From Elephas maximus indicus (Eukaryota; Chordata; Mammalia; Proboscidea; Elephantidae): a DNA stretch of 64,000 nucleotides. The notes beneath the pieces were generated by a model. It saw only the letters and a list, made by a program, of their open reading frames with translations, was not told the DNA's origin and did no database searches. The position numbers and the translations under genes are program-made. The DNA lies in NCBI RefSeq assembly GCF_024166365.1, contig NC_064842.1, positions 15,347,001 to 15,411,000 on the forward strand, given 5' to 3'. Positions 1 through 11,252 of the stretch are shown piece after piece (positions within the stretch are counted from its first letter, which is position 1; the number at the start of each line of letters is the position of its first letter).

Positions 1-1099
1 AGCCTTGTGGGAATCAGTGGGGAGTCAGATGGGAAATTGAAGACAGGGCTCAGCCATGGCCATGGGGGTCTTATTTTGATCCAAAGCACAATGCCAGCAT
101 GAAAGTCATGAGGTTGGTGCTGGCTTTAGAGTGGGCCGTGGAGCTTCCTAAGCTGAGGGGATGCAGCCTGGCTGAGCCCTTCCTGTGCCACCTCTAGCAG
201 CAGCTCCTCCCAGGGTCACTTTGCCAGGACTTGCAGGAGCACCATCAGGCCAGGTGGTGGGCCAGACCCATTTGGTTTTAGAGGAAAATAACCACAGATC
301 CTATTACAAGGCTTTGAGTTTCTCCACCCCCTCTTGCCAGTCCTCTCTCAATAGCCGCATTAACGGGAACCTGGGAGAGGGGAGGGGGGCAACAGGCATC
401 CAGCAGGACCTCACCGGAATCCCTCTGGCCCCACACCCAGCCCCTGCTGTCTGTGTGAGGGGCAGCCCTGACCCTCCTCTTTAGGAGGGAGACAGTGAAG
501 TCTGTGGGAGACTCCAGGACCAGGGAGGACCAAGCCTGGGTGGTTCTGACACCAAGGACAAAACGCCTGCAAGATCCAAACTGGGAACTCAACCAAAAAG
601 AGGAAAAAAAACAAGATCAATTTTTCCCCCACGGTAGCCAGAATTTTCCTAAGCCAAAACTACAAATGTTCAAAGACGTCTTTATTCTGTGCAGGGACTG
701 TCGCCCTTCCAGGAGCCCCCTCCTTTCCCCCTCCTCCTGAAGCCCCTGCCCCATTCCCCTTTAAATGCCTCTGAGGCATCAGTGCCAAATGGTTCATGAA
801 TTTCTGCTTCCAGGGTGGCTTAGGGAGTGGGTAGAACCTGAAAGACTTCCAGGCTTTTCAAGCCTCAAGTCACAAATGACGTCTGGGAGCTGGGTCAGAT
901 GAACTGGAGGGAGGCAAGTTTGGGCAGAGGACCTCACCTGAGACCGTGCCCCTGAGCCCAAACTGGAAGTGTCACTTGCACTTTGAATTGCAGGTTCCTT
1001 GCCACCCTTGGGGTGCCAGTGAGATGCCCCCCAAGCAGCAGGAGCACAAGCAGCCATTCAGTCCACACTAACCCTAGGTGGGGGGCAGGGGAGAAACCA
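1..1099. other. Unique intergenic sequence
   Basis: This stretch is moderately GC-rich with no recognised repeat. Overlapping ORFs of 70-104 codons occur on both strands, but none resembles a known protein or shows a codon pattern I trust. I see no gene here. Confidence 0.5.
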
Positions 1100-1302
1100 A
1101 TTAATGCAGTCGATCCTGGCTCATGAGGACCCCACGTGTGTCAGGGTAGAAACGTACTCCACAGGGTTTTCAATGACTCATTTTTTTAGAAGCAGATCCC
1201 CAGGCATTTCTTCCAAGGCACCTCTGGGTGAACTCAGACCTCCAACCTTTCAGTTAGCAGCCAAGTGTGTTAACTATTTGCACCACCCAGGGACTCAGAC
1301 CC
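1100..1302 (-). mobile_element. tRNA-headed SINE, long form
   Basis: Reverse complement of the long afrotherian SINE: the RTE-like 3' part (GACTCATG...CCCCACGTGTGTCAGGGTAG) comes first and the tRNA-like head (AACCTTTCAGTTAGCAGCCAAG ... CACCCAGGGAC) last. It is diverged, with several substitutions in the B box. Confidence 0.85.
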
Positions 1303-1427
1303 AGGGGGTGCTCAGGGCCTGGGATCCCTAGGGCCTGAGATCAAACCTTCTATGAATGCTACAGCTAGGGCCATATCTTCAGTTAGCAGAAAGCAACTTA
1401 AATAATAAAAACGAACAAACAAAAAAA

Positions 1428-1505
1428 ACCCAAACCCGTTTCCTTTGAGTCAATTTCGACTTACAGCGACCTTATAAAGGAAGGTGCGTTTTAGAGGTCA
1501 TGCCC
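1428..1505 (-). mobile_element. SINE 3' fragment
   Basis: A short fragment matches only the RTE-derived tail of the SINE (AACCCGTTTC...GAGTCAATTTCGACTTACAG). The tRNA head is absent, so this is a 5'-truncated copy. Confidence 0.6.
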
Positions 1506-1525
1506 CAACAAGCTCCCTCTAACTG

Positions 1526-2467
1526 CAGATCCAACCCTAACCAAGACCAAGACCAAAATAAGCATCGCTTTGCATTCTAAACAACTTACTAGTCTTTTTC
1601 AAAGAGGATTGATTGATGGGTAGCAATTAACAACTCAGTAATCAGTTGCAAATTACCAATAATTGCGATCATTTCAAGGGTGTATGTGGTTTGAATTCCC
1701 CGCCTCCCCCCCCTTCCCTCTGCTGTTTTCAAACCAACAAATATTTATCGACCTTCTATAGGCAAGGCGTAGGCTAAGATCCTTGGGAGAGAAAAAGATA
1801 CAGGAACCAAGTATTTACAAGTATTTGCATTTGAGACTGTCACAGTCGGGCTGGGGTAGTAACATGGTACACAAAGGGAAAAAATCACCAAATCTCAAAG
1901 AGTGAGACGCAATGAGGGCCAACTCTGAGGGCGGAAGTTACACTGGATGTCCAGGGAGCTTGATTTCATGTCGGTTGAGGGTGGTGAACTCATTTCCAGT
2001 GAGGTGCTTTCCCCTCTACATCAGCGCTTCCCAAACCTGGACGTCGGCGACATACTGATACACGTGCTGTGGAAAAGTCTTCAGTGGTCAAAAAACACTT
2101 GGGAAACATGCAGGCTTCTTCACTGCCAAGCATCGCAGAGTCTTCCTGAGCCAAAGTGCGTTATGAATCAGCACAAGACAGTGGGTGCAGCAGGTCCCAG
2201 ATTTCACATGACATTGTCCCTGCTCCACGCCCCTCTTCCCCCAACCAGTACCAATTAGCATCTTCCCAGACACTGTGATCCCAGGGATCACATCCAGGGA
2301 AACATTCTGGTTCTGTTTAGAAGGCAGATAGTCAATGCTCAAGCCTCATCCTCTCTGTGAAGTTTTCCCCAAAGCTGCAGCACACGCCGAGCTCTCCTTA
2401 GACCTTCAGAAGCATTTATTTTGGTCTCGCTGGTTTAGCACCAAACCTTAGTCTGTCTCTTGTATCT
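1526..2467. other. Unique intergenic sequence
   Basis: No young retroposon is visible. A weak L2/MIR-like patch (CAACAAATATTTATCGACC...) lies at about 1730-1850. The 103- and 84-codon ORFs here overlap each other on opposite strands and look fortuitous. Confidence 0.5.
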
Positions 2468-2690
2468 TGTTGTTGCTAGCTGCCGTTTAGTGTACTCCCA
2501 CTCATGGTGACCTTACGTACAACAGAAGGAAACATTGCCCAGGACTGCGTCATCTCACTCTCGCCAGCATGTTCAAGTCCTTTGTTGTGGCTCTCCCTCA
2601 TCCTTGCCGGCCCTCCGCTTCACCAAACATGTTGTCTTCCTCCGGCGATTGATCCTTCCTGATAGCGTGTCCAAAGCAAGGGAGTTGGGC
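2468..2690 (-). mobile_element. RTE LINE 3' fragment
   Basis: A reverse-complement RTE tail begins at TTGTTGTTGCTAGCTGCC (the inverted GGCACCTAACAACAAC end) and runs through the region encoding the last residues of the RTE protein. It is 5' truncated and interrupted by stops. Its 3' end matches the better-preserved RTE copies at 42436 and 62435. Confidence 0.8.
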
Positions 2691-2799
2691 AATGTTCCTG
2701 TTTATACAGTTCCTTATCTCTCACACCACCCAGTTGAGTGCAGAGCATATTAGAAGTGCTCGCCACTGACTAATTTTCTGGTTATTAAATATACTTCAA

Positions 2800-3005
2800 T
2801 GTAGTAGTTAAGAGCACAGACCCTGGGCTCAGGAGACCGGAGTTCAAATACTGGCTCTGACTTATTAACTGTGTGACCTTGGGAAAGTTACTTAACCTCT
2901 CTGAACCTCAGTTTCCTCTATAGTCCCTCATAGGATTACTGTGAGCATTAAAGCACCCAACACATAGTAAACATTTAATAGGTGTTACCAATTGTTATTA
3001 CTACT
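2800..3005 (+). mobile_element. MIR SINE
   Basis: A classic core MIR: GTTAAGAGCACAGACCCTGG, then TGTGTGACCTTGGGAAAGTT, then ACCTCTCTGAACCTCAGTTT and the 3' ATTAAAGCACC region. This is an ancient family shared by all mammals. Confidence 0.9.
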
Positions 3006-4510
3006 CCTAAAATGTGAAATTGATTCTATGCTTGGTCACCAAGTGAAGGACAAAGCATAGCCAGAATATGAGAACCAGATTTCAAGGGCATCCCATAACC
3101 ATGGCCCAAAACACACAGGGATATTGTTTGTTTATCTCTGCTAAGATCTCAAAGCACTTTAAAATCTCAAGTTATCACTTTTCACAGAAGTTCTTTGGCA
3201 TAGGCTGGAATCCAATATAACTGCCCTAGGGAGGGGTTAATGACCTGCTCAGGGCTGTTCTCCAGGGTCAACTACAGGCTAGGAATAGAAATTGGCTCCG
3301 TGGTCATCTCTTTGTCTCAGCAGCTTCCTCTCTGTGCGGTTTTGGCAAAGATAAAACACCCAGGAGTGATGCAGCAACTGGCGTGAAGGTCAGAGAACAG
3401 CATCTGGGTTGAGCATAGCCTCGATGAAGCTTTTTTCCTTCGTCCGCCAGCGAGCAGGCTTGTATACCCAGCAGCCTGCTTGTCCCTCTCCAAGCACTTC
3501 AAAATAGTGTTCCCTGACCTTCATTCACCCAGCATATGCCAACGGGAGGGAGAGGGAGAATGCATGTGGGAAACCAAGGGGAAGTGTCTTCACACACCAA
3601 CAGGCTTCCTGACCTGGGAAGTTTTGTATCAGCACATCCTTCTCCTTGCTTTACTTGCCTTTCCCCATCCCTGCACTCCCATCAGCTCCTTGGCACAGCC
3701 CTGGAAGTCATCCACAACTCTCTTGCTACTTCCATAAACAGGGAAAGTCGCCTTTGCAGCCAGTCCTCCGTCCAAGCATCCAGGAACCAAGTTGGTGGCA
3801 GCACTATTTACTGCTGCAAAAGCAGTCAAGTGTAGAAAAAGCAGAACAGAAAGCCAGGTAACAGAGCCACTGAAAAACCCATCCTGGGTGTGTGTGCACG
3901 TTGTGTGTTTTCAAGCCCCTCTTTGCCCTCCCGCTCACAGCTCCTTGATTTTACAATGATAGCTGTTAATAATTTATGGAGTACCCTACTGCGTTCAAAG
4001 TCTCCATAAGCACACAGCTTGTCACTGCCCTGGGGGGTTTATTGCTAAGTCATTCAGACAGAATGGACAAGAGTAAGGGACAGTGACCTGAGCTGGGGCT
4101 CCTGGCTTCAGCGAGGATTGGGAGGAGTGGTGACAAAAGACAAGGGAAGAGTCAGGTCTGTCTAACTCCTTGGTGGCAGGCATGTGGGAGCAGGTGGGAA
4201 GGGCATAAGGAAAGTAGAGGAACAATGAATCGCCAACCAAGCTGTCAGGCAGCCTCTGTTGTCAGTCCTGGACCGTCTACCTGAGAACCCAAGCTTTTGG
4301 CTCTCCGCTCAGTGAGAAGCATGCATAAATAGATCATGGTGTAGCAGCCTCATCCAAGACTGGGGCCATGAGCTCCAGGGGCTCTATTCTTTGTTATCCA
4401 TTTATCTCTGGCACCATTGGCTGGTCATTTCTTTCACCTAATTTCTTTTTAAAGTATTTTTTGCTTGTAAGGTTTTACGTATGTTCTTTATTGCTCTTTA
4501 TGTTGAGGTT
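3006..4510. other. Unique intergenic sequence
   Basis: Overlapping ORFs of 60-99 codons between 3317 and 3861 lie in all frames of a C-rich stretch and are mutually exclusive. I recognise no gene, RNA or young transposon. Confidence 0.5.
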
Positions 4511-4682
4511 GGAAACCCTGGTAGCATGGTGGTTAAGAGCTACAGCTGCTAACCAAAAGGTCGGCAGTTCGAATCCACCAGGCGCTCCTTGGAAACCATA
4601 TGGGGCAGTTCTACTCTGTCCTATAGGGTCGCTATGAGTCGGAATCGACTCGACAGCAACGGGTTTGGTTTTGGTTTTGGTT
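4511..4682 (+). mobile_element. tRNA-headed SINE, short form
   Basis: A well-preserved copy: head GGTAGCATGGTGGTTAAGAG, B box AGTTCGAATCCACC intact, body TTGGAAACC...GGGGCAGTTCTACTCTGTCC, and RTE-like tail GGGTCGCTATGAGTCGGAAT followed by (GGTTTT)n. Imperfect flanking duplications (TTTATGTTGAG left, TTTATGCTGAG right) bracket it. Confidence 0.92.
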
Positions 4683-5036
4683 TATGCTGAGACTATCAAG
4701 ATGTCTCCTCTCCTGGATCTCTGCCCTCTAAGAGCATATGAAATATGTCAGAAGAGATAAGACATGTCCACAGGGCTGTTTTTTGAGGGCATGTGCTGGA
4801 ACACTGCTCTGGAATCATTTTCTCAAAACTATGCAAACTTAGAACAGAGTTTCAAAAATCTCATTTTTAACATTAATACCTAATATTTGTATCAAATAAA
4901 ATGTGTTTATTTGCATCTTATATGCATTTTAAATACCTTGCCATTTATTTTATTTCATCAAATTTAAGATACCATCAATAGAAGGTGCACTTTTATTTTT
5001 CTATACCACCAAGGAAGAATAAAAACTTCCATTGAT
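4683..5036. other. AT-rich unique sequence
   Basis: No recognised gene or repeat is visible between the SINE and the L1 3' end. Confidence 0.4.
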
Positions 5037-5680
5037 TGGTCTCAATTTCTCTGGAGCAAAAGAGAAAGAAGGAAACCCAAGAATCAGAGAAAGAACCAGC
5101 CTACAGAACTAACTGCCTCCATGAACCACGGACTCCTCTACACTGAGACCAGAAGAACTAGATGGTGCCTGCCTCCCACCGAACGTTCTGATTAGGGTCA
5201 CAATAGATGAATCCCGATAAAAAGCGAGAAAAATAAGGAACAGAATGTCGAATTCTCAAAGAATCCAGACTTACTGGACCCAATGAGCCTGGAGGAATCT
5301 CTGAGACTCTTGCCTTTCAACTTTGAAGTGAAACTATCCTCCTGAAGTCACCTTTTAACTAAATAGCAGGTTAACTCAAAAAGTAAAGAATGTCATCCAC
5401 AAGTATGGTGCTCTTTTAAGAAATTATCTGTATGAGACCAAATTGCAGTGGTTACTCTAGAGCATAGATGAGAAGTCAGGGGGCGAGGGGCAGTGAGAGT
5501 AAGTTAATGGCAGTGAAACAACTGAATAGAAATACTAATGAGAATGTAGACCCAATGTGAAGAATGTAACCAATGTCACTGAATATCATGTGTAGAAATT
5601 GTTGAATGGGAACCTGTTTTGCTATGTATACTTTCACCAAAAATACAATAAAATATTAAAAAGTAAAAGAAAAAATTTTC
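5037..5680 (+). mobile_element. L1 LINE 3' UTR fragment
   Basis: This matches the 3' UTR seen in other L1 copies here (43560-44190 and 38860-39540): CTGAGACCAGAAGAACTAGA, then GTCACAATAGATGAATCC, then a 3' end AATGTAACCAATGTCACTGA and A-rich tail. It holds no coding sequence and is a 5'-truncated insertion of an older L1 subfamily. Confidence 0.75.
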
Positions 5681-5937
5681 ATTGATTGTAAGATGCAGCC
5701 TGATCTCAGAAGTATTAAAATGTGAAAAAATGGTATCTTAGAGTTGATACGATATTGATGCTTAAAGGAAACTCATTTTCACCAGGTTCTTGCCATAAGT
5801 CAGAGAAGAGTGCCCCACCGTCTCTCCAGGTGTGATGTGAGGCCAGCTTGTTGATGTCACTGAAGAAACACCAGGAGAAAGGAAAGGAAGGGGGAAGATG
5901 GATTCAGCGTTTATAGATAGGAGACGCTGTGTGGATG

Positions 5938-6105
5938 CTGTTGTTGTTGTTAGTTCCCATTCAGTCATGGCGACCCCATGTATAACAGAATGAACTGTCG
6001 CCCGGATCTGTGCCATCTTCATGACTGTTTGCATGCTTGAGTCCATTGTTTCAGCTACTGTGTCAATCCATCTCATTGAGGGTTTCCCTCATTTTCGTTG
6101 ACCAC
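5938..6105 (-). mobile_element. RTE LINE 3' fragment
   Basis: Begins with the inverted (GTT)n-TAGTTCCCATTCAGTCATGG tail and extends through CTACTGTGTCAATCCATCTCATTGAGGG, the inverted RTE C-terminal coding segment. It is truncated after about 170 bp. Confidence 0.8.
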
Positions 6106-6402
6106 TATATGGATAAACCATCTGTTTCACACACTCCCTGTGCTCCCCACCCTCCCCGCCCCTTGTTCCTCCTGGGTCTGCCAAATAATTGAGTTCAGTA
6201 TTAACAGAAAGGGATTTGAGGAAGGAGAGAGGAGGCGTCTTCCAGGACCTACTTTTTACAAAAAGACCATTGCCGATTGCTGGCGTAGCACACAGTCTGT
6301 GCTATGGGAAAGGTTTTGGCAGTGAGTGCTGGATAAAGGCTCCATGCAGAAGGCATTTGACCTGAGCTTGAGAAGTGGACAGCTACAAGCACCTCCCTGT
6401 TA

Positions 6403-6577
6403 ACCAAACCCACTGCCTTCAAGCCAACTCTGTCTCACAGTGACCCACAGGACACAGTAGAGCTGCCCCATAGGGTTTCTGAGGTTCTAATCTTTACAAA
6501 AGCAGACTGGTGGTTTCAAACCACTGCCCTTTCAGCTAGCAGCAGAGAGCTTGGCCACTGCACCACAAGGACTCCTT
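6403..6577 (-). mobile_element. tRNA-headed SINE, variant with TTTACA block
   Basis: The inverted SINE carries the internal block CTAATCTTTACAAAAGCAGACTG, a sub-family feature shared with copies at 19113, 23225 and 31452. The head is diverged. Confidence 0.8.
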
Positions 6578-7139
6578 AAAAACACCTCAGGACTGAACAA
6601 ATGCAGGAAAACATGCAACAGGACTGGGTGCTGGTGACAACAAAGCCGGAGAGAGAGCAGGTGCCAGAAACTGACGTCATTCACAAATGGCTAAGGACTT
6701 TGGATCGTATTATGCTGGCAATGGGGGACCATTGGTTTTTGAGCTTGGGAATAGTTGATGTAAAACAGCAAATCGGGGGGAGCCCTCCAACGTTTCAGGA
6801 AGATAAATTGGCAGTCTGCCAACGGTAGGAAGAGGCAAGAATTGAAAGGACTAAACAATAAAAAGTAGCATTTACTGAGCGCACCATTGACAGAAACAGG
6901 ACTTTAAAAGAAAGAGCTGTTTTGAGACAGTGATGGTAGAGATAATTGACTTAGGGTAGTTGATGGAATTAAGATAATAGAAGAAATAGCCATTAAGTGG
7001 ATGGAGGTATAGAAGTGAAGCTGGGGAGAGAAAGGAGAGAATAGCATATTTGCAAATCGTCACAGGGATGAAAGTTGAGTCAAGGGGCTCTTAAGTTATG
7101 GGAAAAGATGTGATTTAGAAAACAGAAACTTTAGGGCCT
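6578..7139. other. Unique intergenic sequence
   Basis: A-rich DNA with a 75-codon ORF (6601-6828) that has no recognisable family and sits between repeats. It is unlikely to be coding. Confidence 0.4.
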
Positions 7140-8560
7140 GAATTAAAATAAATTTTTTCATTATAAAATATTGCAAAGATTCAGAATAGTACAAAGAACA
7201 ATATAATAAACATTTGTCCCCACCACCCTGATCTACAAATGTCACCCTTGTGATATGTTTGCTTCAGATTCTTTTTTTACATTTTTTTTTAAAGGAAAGA
7301 AAAAAACATTATAGATACAATGGAGGTCACCCCCACTGCCTTCCCTTCTTCCCCAGAGATGAGCACTATCTTCATATTGTTGTGTGGCCCTTCTAATTAT
7401 TTTTGTACTCTTATAAATACATAGAGAGAAAGCCAAAAATATATACATATCCTTTTGCAATTTCTTTTTATTGCACTCAATATTTATGTCATGCTTTGGA
7501 AATTCACCTGTAATGATATCTGTACAGAGACACCTTCAGTAAAACCAGTTGCTGTCCATTTGACTGACTCATGGCGACCCTGTACGTGTCAGAGTAGAAC
7601 TATGCTCCATAGGGTTTTCAGTGGCTGACTTTTCAGAAGTAGATAGCTGGACCTTTCTTCTGAGGTGCCTCCAAAAAAAAATGAGGCAAGCCCTCAATGA
7701 GATAGACTAACACAACAGCCACGACAAGGACTAGAACCCCCAGTCTTTTGGTTAGCAGCCGAGCACGTTAACCGTTTGTACCACCCGCGCTGCAATGGAC
7801 GGCCAAGCATACGTTCCCGTGTGCAATCGTGCCAGAGTTTCCGACAGGTATACCTTCAGAAGCAGAATCTTGGATTGTAGGACATATATATTTCTAACAG
7901 ATATTGCCAAAGTACTTTCTAAATGTAAGTATTAATTTAAGCTCTACATTCTCACCAATACTTGATATTGCAGGCTTTCACATTTTTTGCTGATCTGATG
8001 AGTGTAGATTGTTGTCTTGTTTTCGAATTCACATTTTCCTGATTACCAGTGAGTGTTGACATGGGTCTTTCAGGTTTCTCCTGGGAATTGCTTGTTCTAA
8101 TCTTTGCCCCATTTTTCCCTGTGGGATTGATTGTCTTTTTTCTTACTCATTTGTAGGAATCCTTTACATATTTTGGGTAGGAATCCTTTGTTAGTTGCAT
8201 GTGTTGTCAATATCTACTCCCAGTCTTTGGTTTGCCTTATAATGTTATTTACGGTGCCTTTAATTTTTGTATTATTAAAATGTTCAAACATCCACTGAAG
8301 TTGAGAGAACAGTATAGTGCAAGCACATATACCCATTACACAGACTCAACAATTAACAAGATTTTGCCACACTTGCCTTATCTATCCCTTTTCTTTTTTA
8401 AAATATTTTTGCTAACTATTTTAGAGCAGATCTCAGACCTGGTGCCTTTTCACCCCTATAGACTCCAGCAATCATCTCCAGAACTGGGGACATTTCCGTA
8501 TGTCATCCGCATGCCATGATCACATCTATCAAAATGAACAATTGTTTCTTTGTATCCCCT
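7140..8560 (-). mobile_element. Old L1 LINE fragments
   Basis: The strongest part is 7810-8260, which reads as the inverted 3' half of mammalian L1 ORF2 (TCTCACCAATACTTGATATTG ... GGAATCCTTTACATATTTTG ... CTACTCCCAGTCTTTGG). Flanking parts (7140-7535 and 8275-8560) resemble old L1 3' ends with the 'TATAGTACAAGAACATATACCC' theme. It is split by a SINE at 7540-7790 and is highly degraded. Confidence 0.65.
7540..7790 (-). mobile_element. tRNA-headed SINE, long form, with internal RTE-like insert
   Basis: An inverted long-form SINE. Between the body (CTTCTGAGGTGCCTCC) and the head (CAGTCTTTTGGTTAGCAGCC) lie about 53 extra bases at 7681-7733 that resemble the sense-strand RTE segment CCCTCAATGAGATGGATTGA. 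No other copy in the window has this insert. Confidence 0.7.
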
Positions 8561-9664
8561 AATGCTTGGTGGTTTGGGATACACAGAAGGTTTTAATTGG
8601 GTCTCTCTACTTTTCTATTGCAAAACACAGATGCTGCCAGCCTGGATTACAATGGCTGTCCTTCCCATTTGAGGGTGACCCATGGACGGTTCTATTGCTG
8701 ACATGCTCAGCAAGTCTTTCTCAGCAAACAGGCAGTCCTTTCTACACCTGGGGGATCCGTGAGAAGCCTGCTTCAGTCTGGGTCTCTGGAGCTGCTAACA
8801 AAGCCTGTGACCAGGTAAGTCACTATCTCTGGGACACTAGTGTTGAAATAGCATTGACCTCAGACAGCAGCAAGCCAGGGTGGGTGGTGTATCTGTTGCC
8901 AACAATTCACAGCAACTTCGTCACTGTGTCCCTGTGAGGACAGAAGTTCTCACATCAAACTGTTCATAACCTGAGAAAGCTGATCAGAGTCAGGGTAGTT
9001 TGGGGGATGGGTTGGGGTTAATTCTGCCATATATTAGGAATGAAGAAAACAGAGATGTTAACCAGGAAAAGAAAAGGCATTGTATTAAATGCAAATAGTA
9101 GAATAGGGCTTCTGAAATTTGTGTGTGCTGTGAATAACTTTACTCAGGGAAAATGAGTCTATGGACTTCACCCTATACTGCTTAACATGGCAAAAGACCC
9201 CAAACACTGGAATTAATGGGAAGACGGGAGCAGCTTTGGATAAGACACCAGTGAGGTAATGTCTGGTTTTTGTTAAATATCCCAAATAGATTACTCACTC
9301 TTGCTAGATAAAAGGTAAAGACACCGTCATGTTATGAACACAAATCCTGCTGAAAAAAAGGCCCCCTATGGGTCCCTGGGCTGGGGAGGCTTCATGCTGG
9401 GTGCTGTGCAGAAGACCAGTGGTAGCGGGGGTCATAGGTAAACATTGTCCTGACAAGAACACCAGCCAGCTCTGTAGAACCCAGAAGCCTGCATTAGATG
9501 AACCAGGAGATGGTCCATAGGAAAAGTTCCTTGTTTTGGTCTTCCGGAGAAGAGCGAGCCTGGCAGAGCTGGACAGCCCAGGCCCTGAAGGCTCTGCTCA
9601 GCTGATCTTACCTACTGGGCCTTTGCTCCTGTGCCTGGAGCAATAAAAAAATATATATATATAC
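8561..9664. other. Unique intergenic sequence
   Basis: Contains a 123-codon ORF (8566-8937) with no recognisable domain and no supporting splice or poly(A) context. An (AT)n run lies at about 9651-9661, just before the Gly-tRNA-headed SINE. Nothing else is identified. Confidence 0.45.
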
Positions 9665-9676
9665 CTCCAGTTTAAA

Positions 9677-9747
9677 GCACTAGTGGTTCAGTGGTAGAAT
9701 TCTTGCCTTCCACGTGGGAGACCCGGGTTCGACTCCCGGCCGGTGCA
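9677..9747 (+). other. tRNA-Gly-like SINE head (anticodon TCC), not a free-standing tRNA gene
   Basis: This 71-base module folds as a cloverleaf. The acceptor stem 9677-9683/9740-9746 has one A-C mismatch, the anticodon loop CTTCCAC gives anticodon TCC at 9709-9711, and A9747 is the discriminator. The RNA polymerase III A box TGGTTCAGTGG (9684-9694) and B box GGTTCGACTCC (9726-9736) fit consensus. The anticodon stem relies on three G-U pairs. No T-run terminator follows; transcription would continue into the SINE body, so I treat it as the promoter of the SINE. Confidence 0.75.
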
Positions 9748-10021
9748 CCTCAAGCCGAACACCACCTTTCTGTCAGTAGAGGCTTGCATGTTGCTATGAT
9801 GCTGAACAGGGTAGGTTTCAGCAGAGCTTCCAGACTAAGACAGACTAGGAGGAAAGACCTGGTGCTCTACATCCAAAAATCCGCCAACGCAAACCCTGTG
9901 GATCAGAACGATCTTTCCAACAACCCGTCGTGGGGACGATGCAGGACTGGGCAGTGTTTCGTTCTGTTGCGCGTGGGGTCAGGATGAGTTGGGGGTTGAC
10001 TCTACAGCGGCTAACAACAGC
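9677..10021 (+). mobile_element. Gly-tRNA-headed SINE with RTE-derived body and tail
   Basis: The first 71 bases are a tRNA-Gly-like module. The middle (TGTTGCTATGATGCTGAACA ... AGACAGACTAGGAGGAAAGA ... CCAACGCAAACCCTGTGG) resembles the 5' end of the RTE at 51711. The end (GGGCAGTGTTTCGTTCTGTT ... GGCTAACAACAG) matches the RTE 3' end. It is therefore a composite of a tRNA promoter and both RTE termini, probably mobilised by RTE proteins. Related copies lie at 10965-11862 (minus) and 15693-15885. Confidence 0.85.
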
Positions 10022-10227
10022 TTACAAAGAATTATCACAGGTGTTACTTCAACTGATCCTCAAAGAGCCTTTTAGGAAAAGCAGAGAATAAGAGACACAA
10101 ATAGGTTGAGTGATCAGGCAGGGCCTCCAACTAGGAGTTTGGGTACATGGTTCATGCTTATTTTCCTCATCCATTGAGAGGGCTGGATAAAGGTCTTCTG
10201 GGTAGGTTCCTTCTCTGCCTTGTCAGA

Positions 10228-10367
10228 GGCCTGGTCCCATTGCCATTGAGTCAATCCTGACTCGTAGTGACCCTATAGGACAGAGTGGAACTGCCCCATA
10301 GGGTGGGTTTGAACGGCAGACATTTTGGTTAGCAGCCAGGCTCTTCACCGCTGTGCCGCCAGGGCTC
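10228..10367 (-). mobile_element. tRNA-headed SINE, short form
   Basis: Inverted copy with ATTGCCATTGAGTCAATCCTGACTCGTAG, GGAACTGCCCCATAGGGT and head TTTTGGTTAGCAGCC ... CCGCCAGGGCTCC. About 20 bases are missing between body and head. Confidence 0.88.
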
Positions 10368-10964
10368 CAGAGGCCTGCTGGAGGCTGAGAAGAGACCCAG
10401 GGAATGGCCTGCCCAGGTGTTCCTTCATGGCACTGCACCATCCCCCCGACCCTGTGAGAGGACACCCCTCTCACCCCCACCCACTGCAGCTGGTGGCAGA
10501 GCAGAGGACAGACCAGCTTGCAGAGCACACAGCTGCCCGTGCTGGGCTCCAAGCTTCTGTTGTGCAAAGAGACCGATGGAGCACCAGGAAATGGACCAAT
10601 TTCCCCAAGGATTCTTGCTTCCAGCCAATTTATCCCACACACTCTCTGACTTTGTGGTGGGGTCCTTGAAATTTCATTTCACAACTTCCTGGCAGATATC
10701 AGGGCAGCGGATGGTAATCCCGTTAGTGTTGGCCAGTCTCCCAAACAGACCCGAATGCTCCTTGCTCGCTCTGCTGCAGACGTCCTCCTCCCCCACAGTG
10801 TTGCTGGGCCAGCCGGCCTGCAATCTTGGTGGCAGCTCTGAAATCTTGCCAAAAACTGTCTCCCGGATATGCGGGGGCAGCCCGTGATGGTGAGCAAACA
10901 GCAAGGCTGACCCTGCCAGTTGGGCCTCTCCCCTCAGTCAAAGGGTATGAACCTTTCTTATCAT
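10368..10964. other. GC-rich unique sequence
   Basis: Overlapping ORFs up to 156 codons lie in several frames of a GC-rich stretch. They are mutually exclusive and match nothing I recognise. I see no gene. Confidence 0.45.
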
Positions 10965-11252
10965 AACCTGCCTTGGAGTTGGCCCAACTCAAGGCAACCT
11001 CATACACGACGAATGCAACACTGCCGGGACCTGCGCCATCCCTGTGATCGGTTGCTGGTAGGAATGTTGTGATCCACAGGGTTTTCGCTGGCTGATTTTC
11101 GGAAGTAGATTGCCAGGCCTTTCTTCCTAGTCTGTCTTAGTTCTAGAAGCTGTGTTGAAACCTGTCAGCATCATAGCAACCTGCGAGCTTCCACTGACGG
11201 ATGGATGGTGATTGCGGATGAGGTACACTGGTTGGGACTTGAACTGGGGTCT

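Noticed and set aside
8566-8937. 123-codon plus-strand ORF as a possible gene
   Set aside because: No recognisable domain, adjacent to L1 relics, no poly(A) or splice context, and length within chance expectation.
9677-9747. Functional tRNA-Gly gene
   Set aside because: It is followed directly by a SINE body and RTE-like tail with no Pol III terminator after the tRNA part. The acceptor and anticodon stems are weakened. Other copies of the same SINE occur in the window.
10223-11007. Cluster of 70-156 codon ORFs in GC-rich DNA
   Set aside because: They overlap in conflicting frames on both strands, and some run through SINE sequence (10228-10367). Composition explains them.
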